From 62-47 sp051954235 (GTDB lineage: Bacteria > Pseudomonadota > Alphaproteobacteria > Rhizobiales > Xanthobacteraceae): a DNA stretch of 64,000 nt. The notes under the pieces are model-generated. The model was not told the DNA's origin and searched no databases. It was given only the letters and a program-made list of their open reading frames with translations. The position numbers and the translations under genes were made by a program. The stretch spans positions 1-64,000 of the forward strand of contig JBQCHY010000055.1 of assembly GCA_051954235.1 (NCBI GenBank), in the 5' to 3' direction. Below, in pieces: positions 37,871 to 46,049 of the stretch. Within the stretch, counting starts at the first letter, position 1. Each line of letters begins with the position of its first letter.

Positions 37871-39712
37871 TCAGTAAACGTCGCGCTGGTAGCGATGATC
37901 GCGTTGGAGTTCTGCAAGATATTCGGTCGCGGCATCAGCATCGCGGCCGCTTTCCTGCACGATGATGTCGAGCAAGGTGGCATGCACGTCCGGCGCGAGA
38001 TGCGCGGCATCGCCGCAGACATAGATGTGTGCGCCTTCCTCAAGCCATGCATAGACGTCGCGGCTGTTCTGGCGCAGGCGATCCTGCACGTAGGCTTTCG
38101 GCGTCCGGTCGCGCGAGAAGGCGACGTCCATCCGCGTCAGCACCTTGTCCTTCAACAGGCCCTGCCATTCGGTCTGATAGAGGAAGTCGCTGCGGAAATT
38201 GCGCTCGCCGAACACCAGCCACGAATGCCCCGACGCGCCCCGCGCCTCACGCTCCTGCATGAAGGCGCGATAGGGCGCAACGCCGGTGCCGGCACCGATC
38301 ATCAGGATCTCGGCATCGTCCTGCGGCAGACGGAAATGTGGGTTGCTCTGGATATAGACCGGCACAACGGCATCCGGCGCGGCGTGCTGCGCCAGATAGC
38401 TGGAGGCAACGCCGGCGCGCGGCTGCCCGTCGAGATCGTAGCGCACTGTGCCGACGGTGAGATGCGCTTCGTCCGGAACGGCGGCAAGGCTCGATGAAAT
38501 CGAATAGAGCCGCGGCTGCAACGGCCGCAGCCCGCGCAGCAGCGCATCAGCGTCGATGCCCTTCACCGGAAACTGCCGGATGATATCGACGACGTGATGC
38601 TCGCGCATGAAAGCCGAACGCGCCTCCGCCTGCTCCGGCCCACGCAGACGCGCCAGCGCCGCCGCGCCGCTCAGTTCGGCCCAGTGATCGATGAAGCGCG
38701 GCGTCACCGCGCTGACCTCGAAGGCTGACGACAACGCCTCGCCAAGCGGTAACTGCTTCTGCTTGACGGTGACAGACGCATCCGCCGCAAGCCCAAGCCT
38801 CTCCAGCACCGCCTCGACCACCGCCGGATCGTTCCGCGGGACGACGCCGAGTGCGTCACCCGGCTCGTACACCAAACCCGAGCCTTCCAGCGACAGTTCG
38901 ATGTGTCGGGTTTCCTTGCTCGAACCGCGTCCGGTCAGGACGATGTTATCGATGACGGTTGCCGCAAACGGATTCTGTTTGTCGAACGCAGAGGTCGCGG
39001 CCGGCGCGGCAACAGACGTGCGCGCGGTTGCCGGCGCAAGTGCCGGTGCGGCCTCCTGAGGTGCAAGTTTCGCAACAACAGCCTTGATCCATCCCGGCGC
39101 GGCTTCGTCGAAATCGACGTCGCAATCGACACGTGCTTCGAGCCGCGTCGCACCGAGCTCTTCCAGGCGACGGTCGATCCGCTTGCCGCCTTCGCAATAT
39201 TTCTCGTAGGTGGAATCACCCAATGCAAGGACAGCGAAACGCAGGTCCGGCAGCTTCGGTGCCTTGCGACCTTCGAGGAATTCGAAGAACGCGACGGCCG
39301 ATTGCGGCGGATCGCCCTCGCCGTGTGTGCTGGTGATCACCAGCAGATCCTGCTCGTCCTTCAGCTTGCGCGTCTTGTAGTCGGCCATGTCCGACACAGT
39401 CGCGACGACGCCCTGTTGCTTCGCGGCTTCGGCGACACTCTTGGCGAGGCCGCGACTGTTGCCGGTCTCGGTGCCGTAGAGCACCGTCAGCGTTCGCGTT
39501 TCGATTGCCGGAGCCAGTGGCTGCTCCGGCGGGGCGCGTTCAAGCACTGCGACCTGATCGAAGCCACCGGGGCCGCGCGCCGTGGAGCCGACGCCCGCGA
39601 AGTAACCACTGAGCCACAGTGCCTGCGCCGGTTGCAGCGAGACCGCGAGGTCGTTGATCCGTTCCCACTGATCGCTGCTCAGGCCAGGGCCCGAGAATTC
39701 CATCTTGGTCAT
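37871..39712 (-). CDS. cysJ: Sulfite reductase (NADPH) flavoprotein subunit
   Basis: The 613-residue diflavin reductase passes electrons from NADPH through FAD and FMN to CysI. Domains in order: a short lead, a flavodoxin FMN domain starting LTVLYGTETGNSRGLAKSVAE (~residue 75) with STHGEGDPP, a connecting/FAD domain (RLYSISSS, GVASSYLAQ) and an NADP domain (MIGAGTGVAPYRAFMQER, VFGERNF) ending in RDVY as in E. coli CysJ. The ATG chosen is preceded by GGGATTGAG. It is the first gene of the operon. Confidence 0.93.
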   Translation of the reverse strand: MTKMEFSGPGLSSDQWERINDLAVSLQPAQALWLSGYFAGVGSTARGPGGFDQVAVLERAPPEQPLAPAIETRTLTVLYGTETGNSRGLAKSVAEAAKQQGVVATVSDMADYKTRKLKDEQDLLVITSTHGEGDPPQSAVAFFEFLEGRKAPKLPDLRFAVLALGDSTYEKYCEGGKRIDRRLEELGATRLEARVDCDVDFDEAAPGWIKAVVAKLAPQEAAPALAPATARTSVAAPAATSAFDKQNPFAATVIDNIVLTGRGSSKETRHIELSLEGSGLVYEPGDALGVVPRNDPAVVEAVLERLGLAADASVTVKQKQLPLGEALSSAFEVSAVTPRFIDHWAELSGAAALARLRGPEQAEARSAFMREHHVVDIIRQFPVKGIDADALLRGLRPLQPRLYSISSSLAAVPDEAHLTVGTVRYDLDGQPRAGVASSYLAQHAAPDAVVPVYIQSNPHFRLPQDDAEILMIGAGTGVAPYRAFMQEREARGASGHSWLVFGERNFRSDFLYQTEWQGLLKDKVLTRMDVAFSRDRTPKAYVQDRLRQNSRDVYAWLEEGAHIYVCGDAAHLAPDVHATLLDIIVQESGRDADAATEYLAELQRDHRYQRDVY

Positions 39713-39844
39713 CGCACTCAATCCCGGTGCCGTTCGGCGCTGTTCGATCCGCTTTGGCGCGGCGCGGATCATCGGAAGCGCACCACCGTCGAAGACGAAA
39801 TGGCCACATTCGTCGCTGTTCGCGCGTGAATGGGCCGAGTGCTA

Positions 39845-39900
39845 AAATCGGCATTTTCTTGAGCAAAATCAACGAGATTGATATTTTCTCAATCGTCGAT
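39845..39900 (-). promoter_or_regulatory. AT-rich probable promoter/operator region upstream of cysJ
   Basis: The 366-base gap between cysJ and the binding-protein gene contains no gene I can support. Besides a terminator at its right end, it has this AT-rich stretch with two imperfect dyads, ATTTTCTTGAGCAAAAT and GATTGA-7-TCAATC, in an otherwise GC-rich region. It is suitably placed (about 130-190 bases upstream) for cysJ control, but no regulator consensus is recognised. Confidence 0.35.
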
Positions 39901-40014
39901 GCGGCGTTCGAGTTGTTCTCGCCCGGCGTGCGCGGACAGTAAGAATCTTGCGCGCACCACCAAAACCGGTTCCGAACGACGCGACTCTGCATGCGATACG
40001 GGACCGCCAAACAC

Positions 40015-40048
40015 AAAAAAGCGGCTGACCGAATCCGGCCAGCCGCTT
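40015..40048 (-). terminator. Rho-independent terminator of the ABC binding-protein gene
   Basis: On the minus strand AAGCGGCTG..CGG pairs with CCG..CAGCCGCTT (one mismatch) and is followed by TTTTTT. It lies 30 bases past the stop codon of the binding-protein gene. Confidence 0.92.
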
Positions 40049-40078
40049 GCGTCAGCAACGCGAAAGATCGATCGCGCC

Positions 40079-41296
40079 TTACTTCTTGATCATCGGACAG
40101 TTACCGTCCTTGAGCGGGCGGAACGCTTCGGCAGCCGGAATGGTCTGCACCAGCTTGTAATAGTCCCACGGCCCCTTGGATTCCGCCGGCGACTTTACCT
40201 GGAACAGATACATGTTGTGGATGTGACGACCATCCTCGCGCACGGTGCCCTTGCCGAACAGCGGATCGTCGGATGGCATCTCCTTCATCTTCGCGATGAT
40301 CGTCGGACCATCCGAGGTGTTGGCCGCGGCCGCCGCGCGCAGATAATGCAGCGTGCCCGCATAGACGCCGGCCTGAATCATAGTCGGCCGCTTGCCGCCA
40401 GTCATCGCCGCGAAACGATCGGAGAATTTTCGCGTGCCGTCATTCATGTCCCAGTAAAACGCCTCGGTGAGATAAAGGCCCTTGGCGACGCTGAGGCCGA
40501 TGGCGTTGACGTCGGTGACCTGCATCAGCAACGCCGCCAGTTCCTGACCGCCGGCCTGCAATCCGAACTCCGATGCCTGCTTCACCGAGTTGATGGTGTC
40601 GCCGACCGCATTGGCGAGCGCGACGACCTTGGCTTTGCTGGCCTGAGCCTGCAACAGGAACGACGAGAAGTCCGCCGTACCGGTTGGGTGACGCACGCTG
40701 CCGAGCACCTTGCCGCCTTCCGCTTTCACCACGGCGGCCGCATCGTGCTCCAGCGAATGCCCGAACGCATAGTCAGCCGTGACAAAGAACCAAGTGTCTT
40801 TCTTGGCGCGCAGCAGCGCCAGCGCCGTGCCGTGCGCCAGCGACCAGGTGTCGTAGCTCCACTGCACGGTGTTCGGCGAACACTTCTCACCGGTGAGAAG
40901 CGAGGTGCCCGGACCGGACGCGATGAACGCCGCCTTGCTGCCGCGCACCACTTCCTGCACGGCCAGCGCGACAGACGAGAACGGAACGTCGAGAATCGCA
41001 TCGACTTTGTCGACGTCAACCCAGCGCCGCGCCAGCGTGCCGCCGATGTCGGCCTTGTTCTGATGATCGCCCTGAATCAGCTCGATCTTGATATCCGGCT
41101 TTTCTTTATGGAAATCCTCGATCGCCAGCTTCGCTGCGGCAACCGAACCGGGTCCTGTCGAGTCCGCTGCGAAGCCGCTCAGGTCGGTCAGCACGCCGAG
41201 CTTCAACGTATTGTTGGGAATTTCCGCCTGCGCGGTCCCCATCGCCAGCATCAGGGCAGCAGCGCCCGCCAGAAAACCCGTCATCGATCTCAGCAT
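40079..41296 (-). CDS. Branched-chain amino acid-type ABC transporter substrate-binding protein
   Basis: The 405-residue periplasmic type I binding protein has a signal peptide (FLAGAAALMLAMGTAQA) and the usual start NTLKLGVLTDLSGFAADSTG. Typical segments are AAKLAIEDFHKEK, AGVYAGTLHYLRAA and a C-terminal GPWDYYKLVQTIP. GGGAG lies 9 bases before the ATG. It lies 56 bases downstream of the HMG-CoA reductase gene on the same strand and ends in a strong terminator, so both are likely cotranscribed; this suggests import of mevalonate or a related acid, which is an inference. No permease or ATPase is nearby. Confidence 0.9.
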   Translation of the reverse strand: MLRSMTGFLAGAAALMLAMGTAQAEIPNNTLKLGVLTDLSGFAADSTGPGSVAAAKLAIEDFHKEKPDIKIELIQGDHQNKADIGGTLARRWVDVDKVDAILDVPFSSVALAVQEVVRGSKAAFIASGPGTSLLTGEKCSPNTVQWSYDTWSLAHGTALALLRAKKDTWFFVTADYAFGHSLEHDAAAVVKAEGGKVLGSVRHPTGTADFSSFLLQAQASKAKVVALANAVGDTINSVKQASEFGLQAGGQELAALLMQVTDVNAIGLSVAKGLYLTEAFYWDMNDGTRKFSDRFAAMTGGKRPTMIQAGVYAGTLHYLRAAAAANTSDGPTIIAKMKEMPSDDPLFGKGTVREDGRHIHNMYLFQVKSPAESKGPWDYYKLVQTIPAAEAFRPLKDGNCPMIKK

Positions 41297-41352
41297 TCCA
41301 TCTCACTCCCGTTTTTGATCTTGTTGAAGTCCAGTCGAAAAAGCGGCTTCGC

Positions 41353-42636
41353 CTAACGGCGAAGACCGTTCAACACCTCCTGCGCGACATCGATGCGAAC
41401 AGTGCCGCGCTCCACCAGCGCCTTCGCCACCGCGTCGATCTCGTCTCCGACAGCGCCAGCCATCATCGCGATGTTCTGCGCATGCAACCCCATGTGCCCG
41501 GCCTGAATGCCGGTGGTGGCGAGCGCTTTCAGCGCCGAGAAATTCTGTGCGAGACCGACCGCCGCGATGATGCGGGCCAGCCGCTCCGCCGTGGTCACGC
41601 CGAGAATTTTCAAACACGCCTGCGCGGTCGGATGAATCTTGGTAGCACCGCCGATCAGGCCGACCGCCAGCGGCAGCTCGATCGAGCCCGACAGATTGCC
41701 ATCGGCATCGATCTCGTAACGCGTAAGACTCGTGTAACGGCCGCTGCGTGCCGCGAAGGCGTGTGCGCCCGCTTCCACCGCCCGGGTGTCGTTGCCGGTG
41801 GCCAGCACCACGGCACTGATGCCGTTCATGATGCCTTTGTTATGCGTCGCGGCGCGATACGGATCGGCCTCCGCGAACTGATAGGCGCTGATGATGCCGT
41901 CGCGCACGCTCGCGCCGCCGATTTCGTCGAGCGTCCACGTCGCATGAGCGCGCGCCAATCGCCGGTCCGCCAGATTGGAGAGGATGCGCAGAAACACCTT
42001 GCCACCGCTCCACGCCGCGATGTGCGGCGCGATCTTTTCCGCCATGGTGTTGACGGCATTCGCCCCCATCGCGTCGCGCGTGTCGACGATCAGATGCGTG
42101 ATCAGCATGACGCCGCCAAGGGTATCGAGAATCCGCACCTCGAGGTCGCGGAAGCCGCCGCCGAGCTTGACCAGCAGCGGATCGCAGTCGTCGCAGATAC
42201 GCTTGATCTCGTCGCGCTTCTCCAGCAGTCGCAGCCGCGCCGCGTGCGGATCGGACACGCCGACCGCCTGCACCTGCGCGATCATCAAGGTGCCGGAGAC
42301 CGACGTCGTGAATCCGCCGACGTAGTTCTGCCGCGCGGCGTTGCAGACCGCCGCGACCACCGAGGACTCCTCGGTCGCCATCGGCACCAGAACGTCCTCG
42401 CCGTCGATCCGCAGGTTGGTGGCGATGCCGATCGGCACGTTCATCGTGGCGATGACGTTCTCGATCATCTTGTCGGCCAGTTGCACCGGCAGATTGCCCA
42501 TGTTGGCGAGATGATCGACGGTCGCCTGGTCGAGCCCGGCGAATGCCGCCACCAGATCGAGCCGCTCGGCCGGGGTCTTGCGATGAAAGCCAGCGATACG
42601 CGCGCTGCGATTGCGGCCGTGCCCGGGGATCGTCAT
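41353..42636 (-). CDS. mvaA: Hydroxymethylglutaryl-CoA reductase, class II (degradative type)
   Basis: The 427-residue enzyme interconverts mevalonate and HMG-CoA. Catalytic residues known from the Pseudomonas mevalonii enzyme are all present: Glu in ATEESSV (89/90), K267 in THNKGIMNG, D283 in GND and H381 in AGHMGLHA. The cofactor loop DAMGAN (188-193) matches NAD(H)-preferring class II enzymes. This family member fits mevalonate catabolism, since bacteria of this group make isoprenoids by the MEP route. It is divergent from a MocR-type regulator and upstream of a binding-protein gene. HMG-CoA lyase is not in the window. Confidence 0.92.
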   Translation of the reverse strand: MTIPGHGRNRSARIAGFHRKTPAERLDLVAAFAGLDQATVDHLANMGNLPVQLADKMIENVIATMNVPIGIATNLRIDGEDVLVPMATEESSVVAAVCNAARQNYVGGFTTSVSGTLMIAQVQAVGVSDPHAARLRLLEKRDEIKRICDDCDPLLVKLGGGFRDLEVRILDTLGGVMLITHLIVDTRDAMGANAVNTMAEKIAPHIAAWSGGKVFLRILSNLADRRLARAHATWTLDEIGGASVRDGIISAYQFAEADPYRAATHNKGIMNGISAVVLATGNDTRAVEAGAHAFAARSGRYTSLTRYEIDADGNLSGSIELPLAVGLIGGATKIHPTAQACLKILGVTTAERLARIIAAVGLAQNFSALKALATTGIQAGHMGLHAQNIAMMAGAVGDEIDAVAKALVERGTVRIDVAQEVLNGLRR

Positions 42637-42694
42637 TCCTCACCTTCCCTGTCGTCAGGCCTGCCGGCCCCTGTTGGTTGAACCGTACGCGCGG

Positions 42695-42765
42695 ATGGGT
42701 ACAGTACAAGGAACGCTTTGCGCATTTTGGACGACACTCGTACCAGCAGGCCAATGGGTACAGTT
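42695..42765. promoter_or_regulatory. Direct repeat, candidate MocR operator
   Basis: ATGGGTACAGTA at 42695 and ATGGGTACAGTT at 42754 match at 11 of 12 bases in the same orientation, 59 bases apart, inside the divergent gap between mvaA and the regulator. The second copy contains the regulator's ATG. MocR/PdxR-type regulators are known to bind direct repeats; binding here is inferred. Confidence 0.5.
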
Positions 42766-44175
42766 GAGCAGCCTGACATTCGCGGTTCGCGATCCCGCGT
42801 CGAAAGCATCTTCGATGCCATCGTCGGCCGGATCGAACGCGGCCTGATCCGGCCCGGCGAGCGGCTACCGTCGATCCGCGTCGCGGCGAAGACATTCGGC
42901 GTCTCGAAGAACACCACCGTCGATGCTTACGATCGTCTCGTCGCATCGGGACAGGTGGAGAGCCGGCCCGGCTCCGGCTTCTACGTCTCGGCGCACCGGC
43001 CCAAGCGCGCCGAACAGAAATCGCCGGACAAGATCGAAGCGGTCGATATCGTCTGGCTGCTGCGCGAACAACTCGACAAACGCTACGAAGTGCGGATCGG
43101 CGACGGCCGACCGCCGGCGGCCTGGATGGAGGGCTCCGAAGTCGGCGCGCATCTGCGGCCGGTGACGCGCCCCGGCAAACGGCAGTTACCGGAAAGCTAT
43201 GGCAGTCCTTATGGCCTGCTGCCTTTGCGCCAGCGCATCGCGCTGATGCTGGCGGAGCGCTCCATCAACGTCGATCCAACACAGGTGCTGCTGACGCAAG
43301 GTGCCAACGACGCGCTCGACATGATCGTGCGGCATTTCATCGAACCGGGAGATCCGGTTCTCGTCGATAACCCCGGCTATTATCCACTATTCGGCAAGCT
43401 ACGGCTTGCCAAGGCAAAACTGATCGGTGTGCGGCGCAATGCCGACGGCCCCGGTCCCGACGACCTTGCGCGCCTCGCCGCCACGACCGGCGCGAAACTA
43501 TTCTTCACACAGTCGCTGGCTCATAATCCGACAGGCTGCTCGATTACGTTACCGGTCGCGTATCGGCTGATGCAGGTCGCGACCCAGCATCATCTGCGGA
43601 TCGTCGATACAGATCCGTTCGCCGATATCCTGCCGGCCGGCAGCCCGCGGCTGGCGGCACTCGATCAACTCGACCGCGTGATCTATGTCGGCACCTTCGC
43701 CAAGACACTGTCCGCCAGCCTGCGTTCCGGTTACATCGCCGCCGATGCCGACACGATCGGCGCACTCGCCGATCTGAAGATGATCACCCGTGCCAACAGC
43801 TCCGGGTATGTCGAGCAGATCATCTACGACCTGATCACCAGCGGACGCTATCGGGGCCACCTGAAACGTCTTGGCGGACGCATTGAAGTCGCCACCGCCG
43901 CCGCACATCACAGCCTCGCGAAACTCGGTTTGCCGGTATTCGGCCATCCCGGTGGCGGCTTCTACATGTGGTGCGAACTGCCGCCCCATGTCGACGACAA
44001 GCATCTGTCGAAGATCGCCGCCGCGCAAAGCATCCTGCTGGCCCCGGGTTCGGCTTTCAATCCGGAAGCGACGCCGAAGCCGCCGGCGATGCGGGTCAAC
44101 ATCGCCTACGCGGGCGATGCCCGCTTTGCCCGCTTCATGCGCGAGAACGACGCAACGTTCTCGCGCATGAAATAG
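42754..44175 (+). CDS. MocR-type regulator (GntR DNA-binding domain fused to aminotransferase-like domain)
   Basis: The 473-residue protein has an N-terminal winged helix (~residues 10-80: RVESIFDAIVGRIERGLIRPGERLPSIR, FGVSKNTTVDAYDRL) and a fold-type I aminotransferase domain with SYGSPYGLLPLRQRIA, LAHNPTG and the PLP lysine in GTFAKTLSASLRSGY. It should act as a PLP-responsive transcription factor. It is divergent from mvaA and the binding-protein gene, the usual place for a local regulator. Start: ATG inside the second direct repeat; a TTG 36 bases earlier is an alternative. Confidence 0.88.
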   Translation: MGTVEQPDIRGSRSRVESIFDAIVGRIERGLIRPGERLPSIRVAAKTFGVSKNTTVDAYDRLVASGQVESRPGSGFYVSAHRPKRAEQKSPDKIEAVDIVWLLREQLDKRYEVRIGDGRPPAAWMEGSEVGAHLRPVTRPGKRQLPESYGSPYGLLPLRQRIALMLAERSINVDPTQVLLTQGANDALDMIVRHFIEPGDPVLVDNPGYYPLFGKLRLAKAKLIGVRRNADGPGPDDLARLAATTGAKLFFTQSLAHNPTGCSITLPVAYRLMQVATQHHLRIVDTDPFADILPAGSPRLAALDQLDRVIYVGTFAKTLSASLRSGYIAADADTIGALADLKMITRANSSGYVEQIIYDLITSGRYRGHLKRLGGRIEVATAAAHHSLAKLGLPVFGHPGGGFYMWCELPPHVDDKHLSKIAAAQSILLAPGSAFNPEATPKPPAMRVNIAYAGDARFARFMRENDATFSRMK

Positions 44176-44727
44176 CTACTCCGCCGCCTCGCGCACGGTA
44201 ACGCCCTGCTCGATATCGAGCTGCAAAATATCATTGAGGCGATTGAAGGCGCCACATAGCGCGATGCGCCACGTCAGTTCGACGATCTGCGCTTCGCTGA
44301 AATGCTGCTTGAGGCGATCGAAGATTTCGTCGCGGGTGCGATTCCAGTTGGTGGTGACCGCGATCGAGTATTCCACGATCAGCTTGTCGAGATCGTCGAG
44401 TTCGGGATGATCCTTGTAGTCGAGCAGGCGCGCGGCGCCTTCCTCGGAGACGCCCTGCACCGCCAGCTTCGGGGCGTGATGCGAGACGCAATAAGTGCAC
44501 TGGTTGAGCAGCGAGACGGTGACCAGCGCCAATTCCAGATGACGCTTCTTGATCACGCCTTCGTCCGCCAGCGCCACCAGCATCGACCAGGTGTGATCGA
44601 AGATCGGCGGTCGATGCGCCATCACCCCGGCCTGATTTTCAAACGGCCCATAGGTGGTCATGCTGTCCCACAACGGCTGCAAGGCGGGCGGCAGATCGGC
44701 TTTGGTCTTGATCGAAATACGGCTCAT
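44176..44727 (-). CDS. Carboxymuconolactone decarboxylase / AhpD-like protein
   Basis: The 183-residue all-helical protein has the AhpD redox motif CxxC followed by histidines (NQCTYCVSHHAPKL) in the middle, as in alkylhydroperoxidase-like members of the CMD family. The C-terminal part has FNRLNDILQLD. It probably acts as a peroxide-type reductase or thiol oxidoreductase, not a true lactone decarboxylase. GGAG lies 8 bases before the ATG. It is 50 bases downstream of the deacetylase gene and likely cotranscribed with it. Confidence 0.85.
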   Translation of the reverse strand: MSRISIKTKADLPPALQPLWDSMTTYGPFENQAGVMAHRPPIFDHTWSMLVALADEGVIKKRHLELALVTVSLLNQCTYCVSHHAPKLAVQGVSEEGAARLLDYKDHPELDDLDKLIVEYSIAVTTNWNRTRDEIFDRLKQHFSEAQIVELTWRIALCGAFNRLNDILQLDIEQGVTVREAAE

Positions 44728-44777
44728 TGCAGCACTCCACATTCGCTGTTCGTCTATTTCAATGTTGCGCGGTCGGG

Positions 44778-45803
44778 TCAACAATTCTGCTCGAAACCGC
44801 CGAGGGCGGCGGTGAGATTGGCACCGAGGATATCCGACAGGTAGCCGCCTTCCTGCACGAAGACGGTCGGCAGGCCGATCGACGCGATGGCGGCGCCGAT
44901 GCGGTGAAAGCCATCGGTGGTCACGGCAAGGCCCGCCAGCGGATCCTGTTCGGACGCATCGAGCCCGAGAGCGACCACCAACGCGCCGGGCGCGAATGCC
45001 GCCAGCATCGCCTTGGCGCGCGCTAACGCCGCGATGAAGCCATCGTCGCCAGTGCCGAGCGGCAACGGAATGTTGAGATTCGAGCCAAGCCCCGCACCGG
45101 CGCCACGCTCGTGCGCATGGCCCCAGACGAACGGATAGAACCGCGCCGGATCGGCATGGATCGAAATCGTCAGCACGTCGCCGCGTTCGTAGAAAATGCC
45201 TTGCGTGCCGTTGCCATGATGCACGTCGATATCGAGGATCGCCACGCGCTCGTGCATCTGTCGCAAATGCGCGGCGGCGATCGCGGAGTTGTTGAGAAAG
45301 CAGAAGCCGCCCGCCATGTCGGCAAACGCATGATGTCCGGGCGGCCGGCACAGCGCGTAACTCGCCCGCTCGCCATCGATCACCAGTTGCGCGGCCGTGA
45401 CCGCGACATCGGTCGCCGCGCATGCGCCTTGCCAGGTGCCGGGGCCGATCGGGCATGCGGTGTCCGCGGTGTGCCAGCCGAGCTTGCCGGTAATATGTGT
45501 CGGATAAGTCGCCGCGTGGCGCACCGGATGAATGTTGGCGATCATTTCCGGGCCGGAATCGCCAAGCGCCACCCACTCGTCCCAGGCCTCCGCAAGGAAG
45601 GCGAGATAGTCCGCACTGTGCACCCGCGCCCGCGGTCCCTGCCCGAACTCTTGCGGCGCGATCAGCGTGTGACCGCCGGCCTTGACGCCAATCAGCAGGC
45701 GGTCGGCACGCTCCGGCTGTTCGGTGGTGCGCTTGACCACGCCGCGCACCAGAAAGAATTGCGGATCGTGACTGCGGTGATGTTCGCTATAGACGGCTTT
45801 CAA
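44778..45803 (-). CDS. Histone deacetylase family / acetylpolyamine amidohydrolase-like enzyme
   Basis: The 341-residue zinc hydrolase has the family signatures CRPPGHHAFAD (catalytic His pair), DIDVHHGNGTQGIFY (zinc Asp and His) and LGLDASEQDPLAGL (second zinc Asp). The N-terminal KAVYSEHHRSHDPQFFLVRG fits bacterial acetylpolyamine amidohydrolases. I use a TTG start because the family usually begins at this point and GGGAA lies 8 bases upstream; a GTG at 45839 would add 12 residues. The substrate is probably an acetylated amine. It is upstream of the AhpD-like gene. Confidence 0.85.
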   Translation of the reverse strand: MKAVYSEHHRSHDPQFFLVRGVVKRTTEQPERADRLLIGVKAGGHTLIAPQEFGQGPRARVHSADYLAFLAEAWDEWVALGDSGPEMIANIHPVRHAATYPTHITGKLGWHTADTACPIGPGTWQGACAATDVAVTAAQLVIDGERASYALCRPPGHHAFADMAGGFCFLNNSAIAAAHLRQMHERVAILDIDVHHGNGTQGIFYERGDVLTISIHADPARFYPFVWGHAHERGAGAGLGSNLNIPLPLGTGDDGFIAALARAKAMLAAFAPGALVVALGLDASEQDPLAGLAVTTDGFHRIGAAIASIGLPTVFVQEGGYLSDILGANLTAALGGFEQNC

Positions 45804-46049
45804 GATTGCGTTCCCATGCAGGATCGAGGCGGTCGACACTATGGGACATGACAGCGCCGAGACCAGACGACTTTATGCCAAAATCGCAGCCGTGGTCATC
45901 GTGCGCTGCAATAGCGTCCATGGCGATCCGCATGCATGAATGCATGGATAGCCATCACAATCGCGGGCTCGCAGCGATATCGCTGATACGTGCCTTGCAG
46001 TCCGTGCGCTTTCAGAGTAGGCGCTGCCGGGCGGGGGTTGAAAGCCGAC

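Noticed and set aside
36935..38497. A 520-codon plus-strand frame opposite cysI and cysJ
   Set aside because: It is antisense to two genes with intact catalytic motifs; length is explained by GC-rich codon bias.
44728..45576. N-terminal extension of the AhpD-like protein
   Set aside because: The extra part is the deacetylase gene read in another frame; a good ribosome binding site marks the internal ATG.
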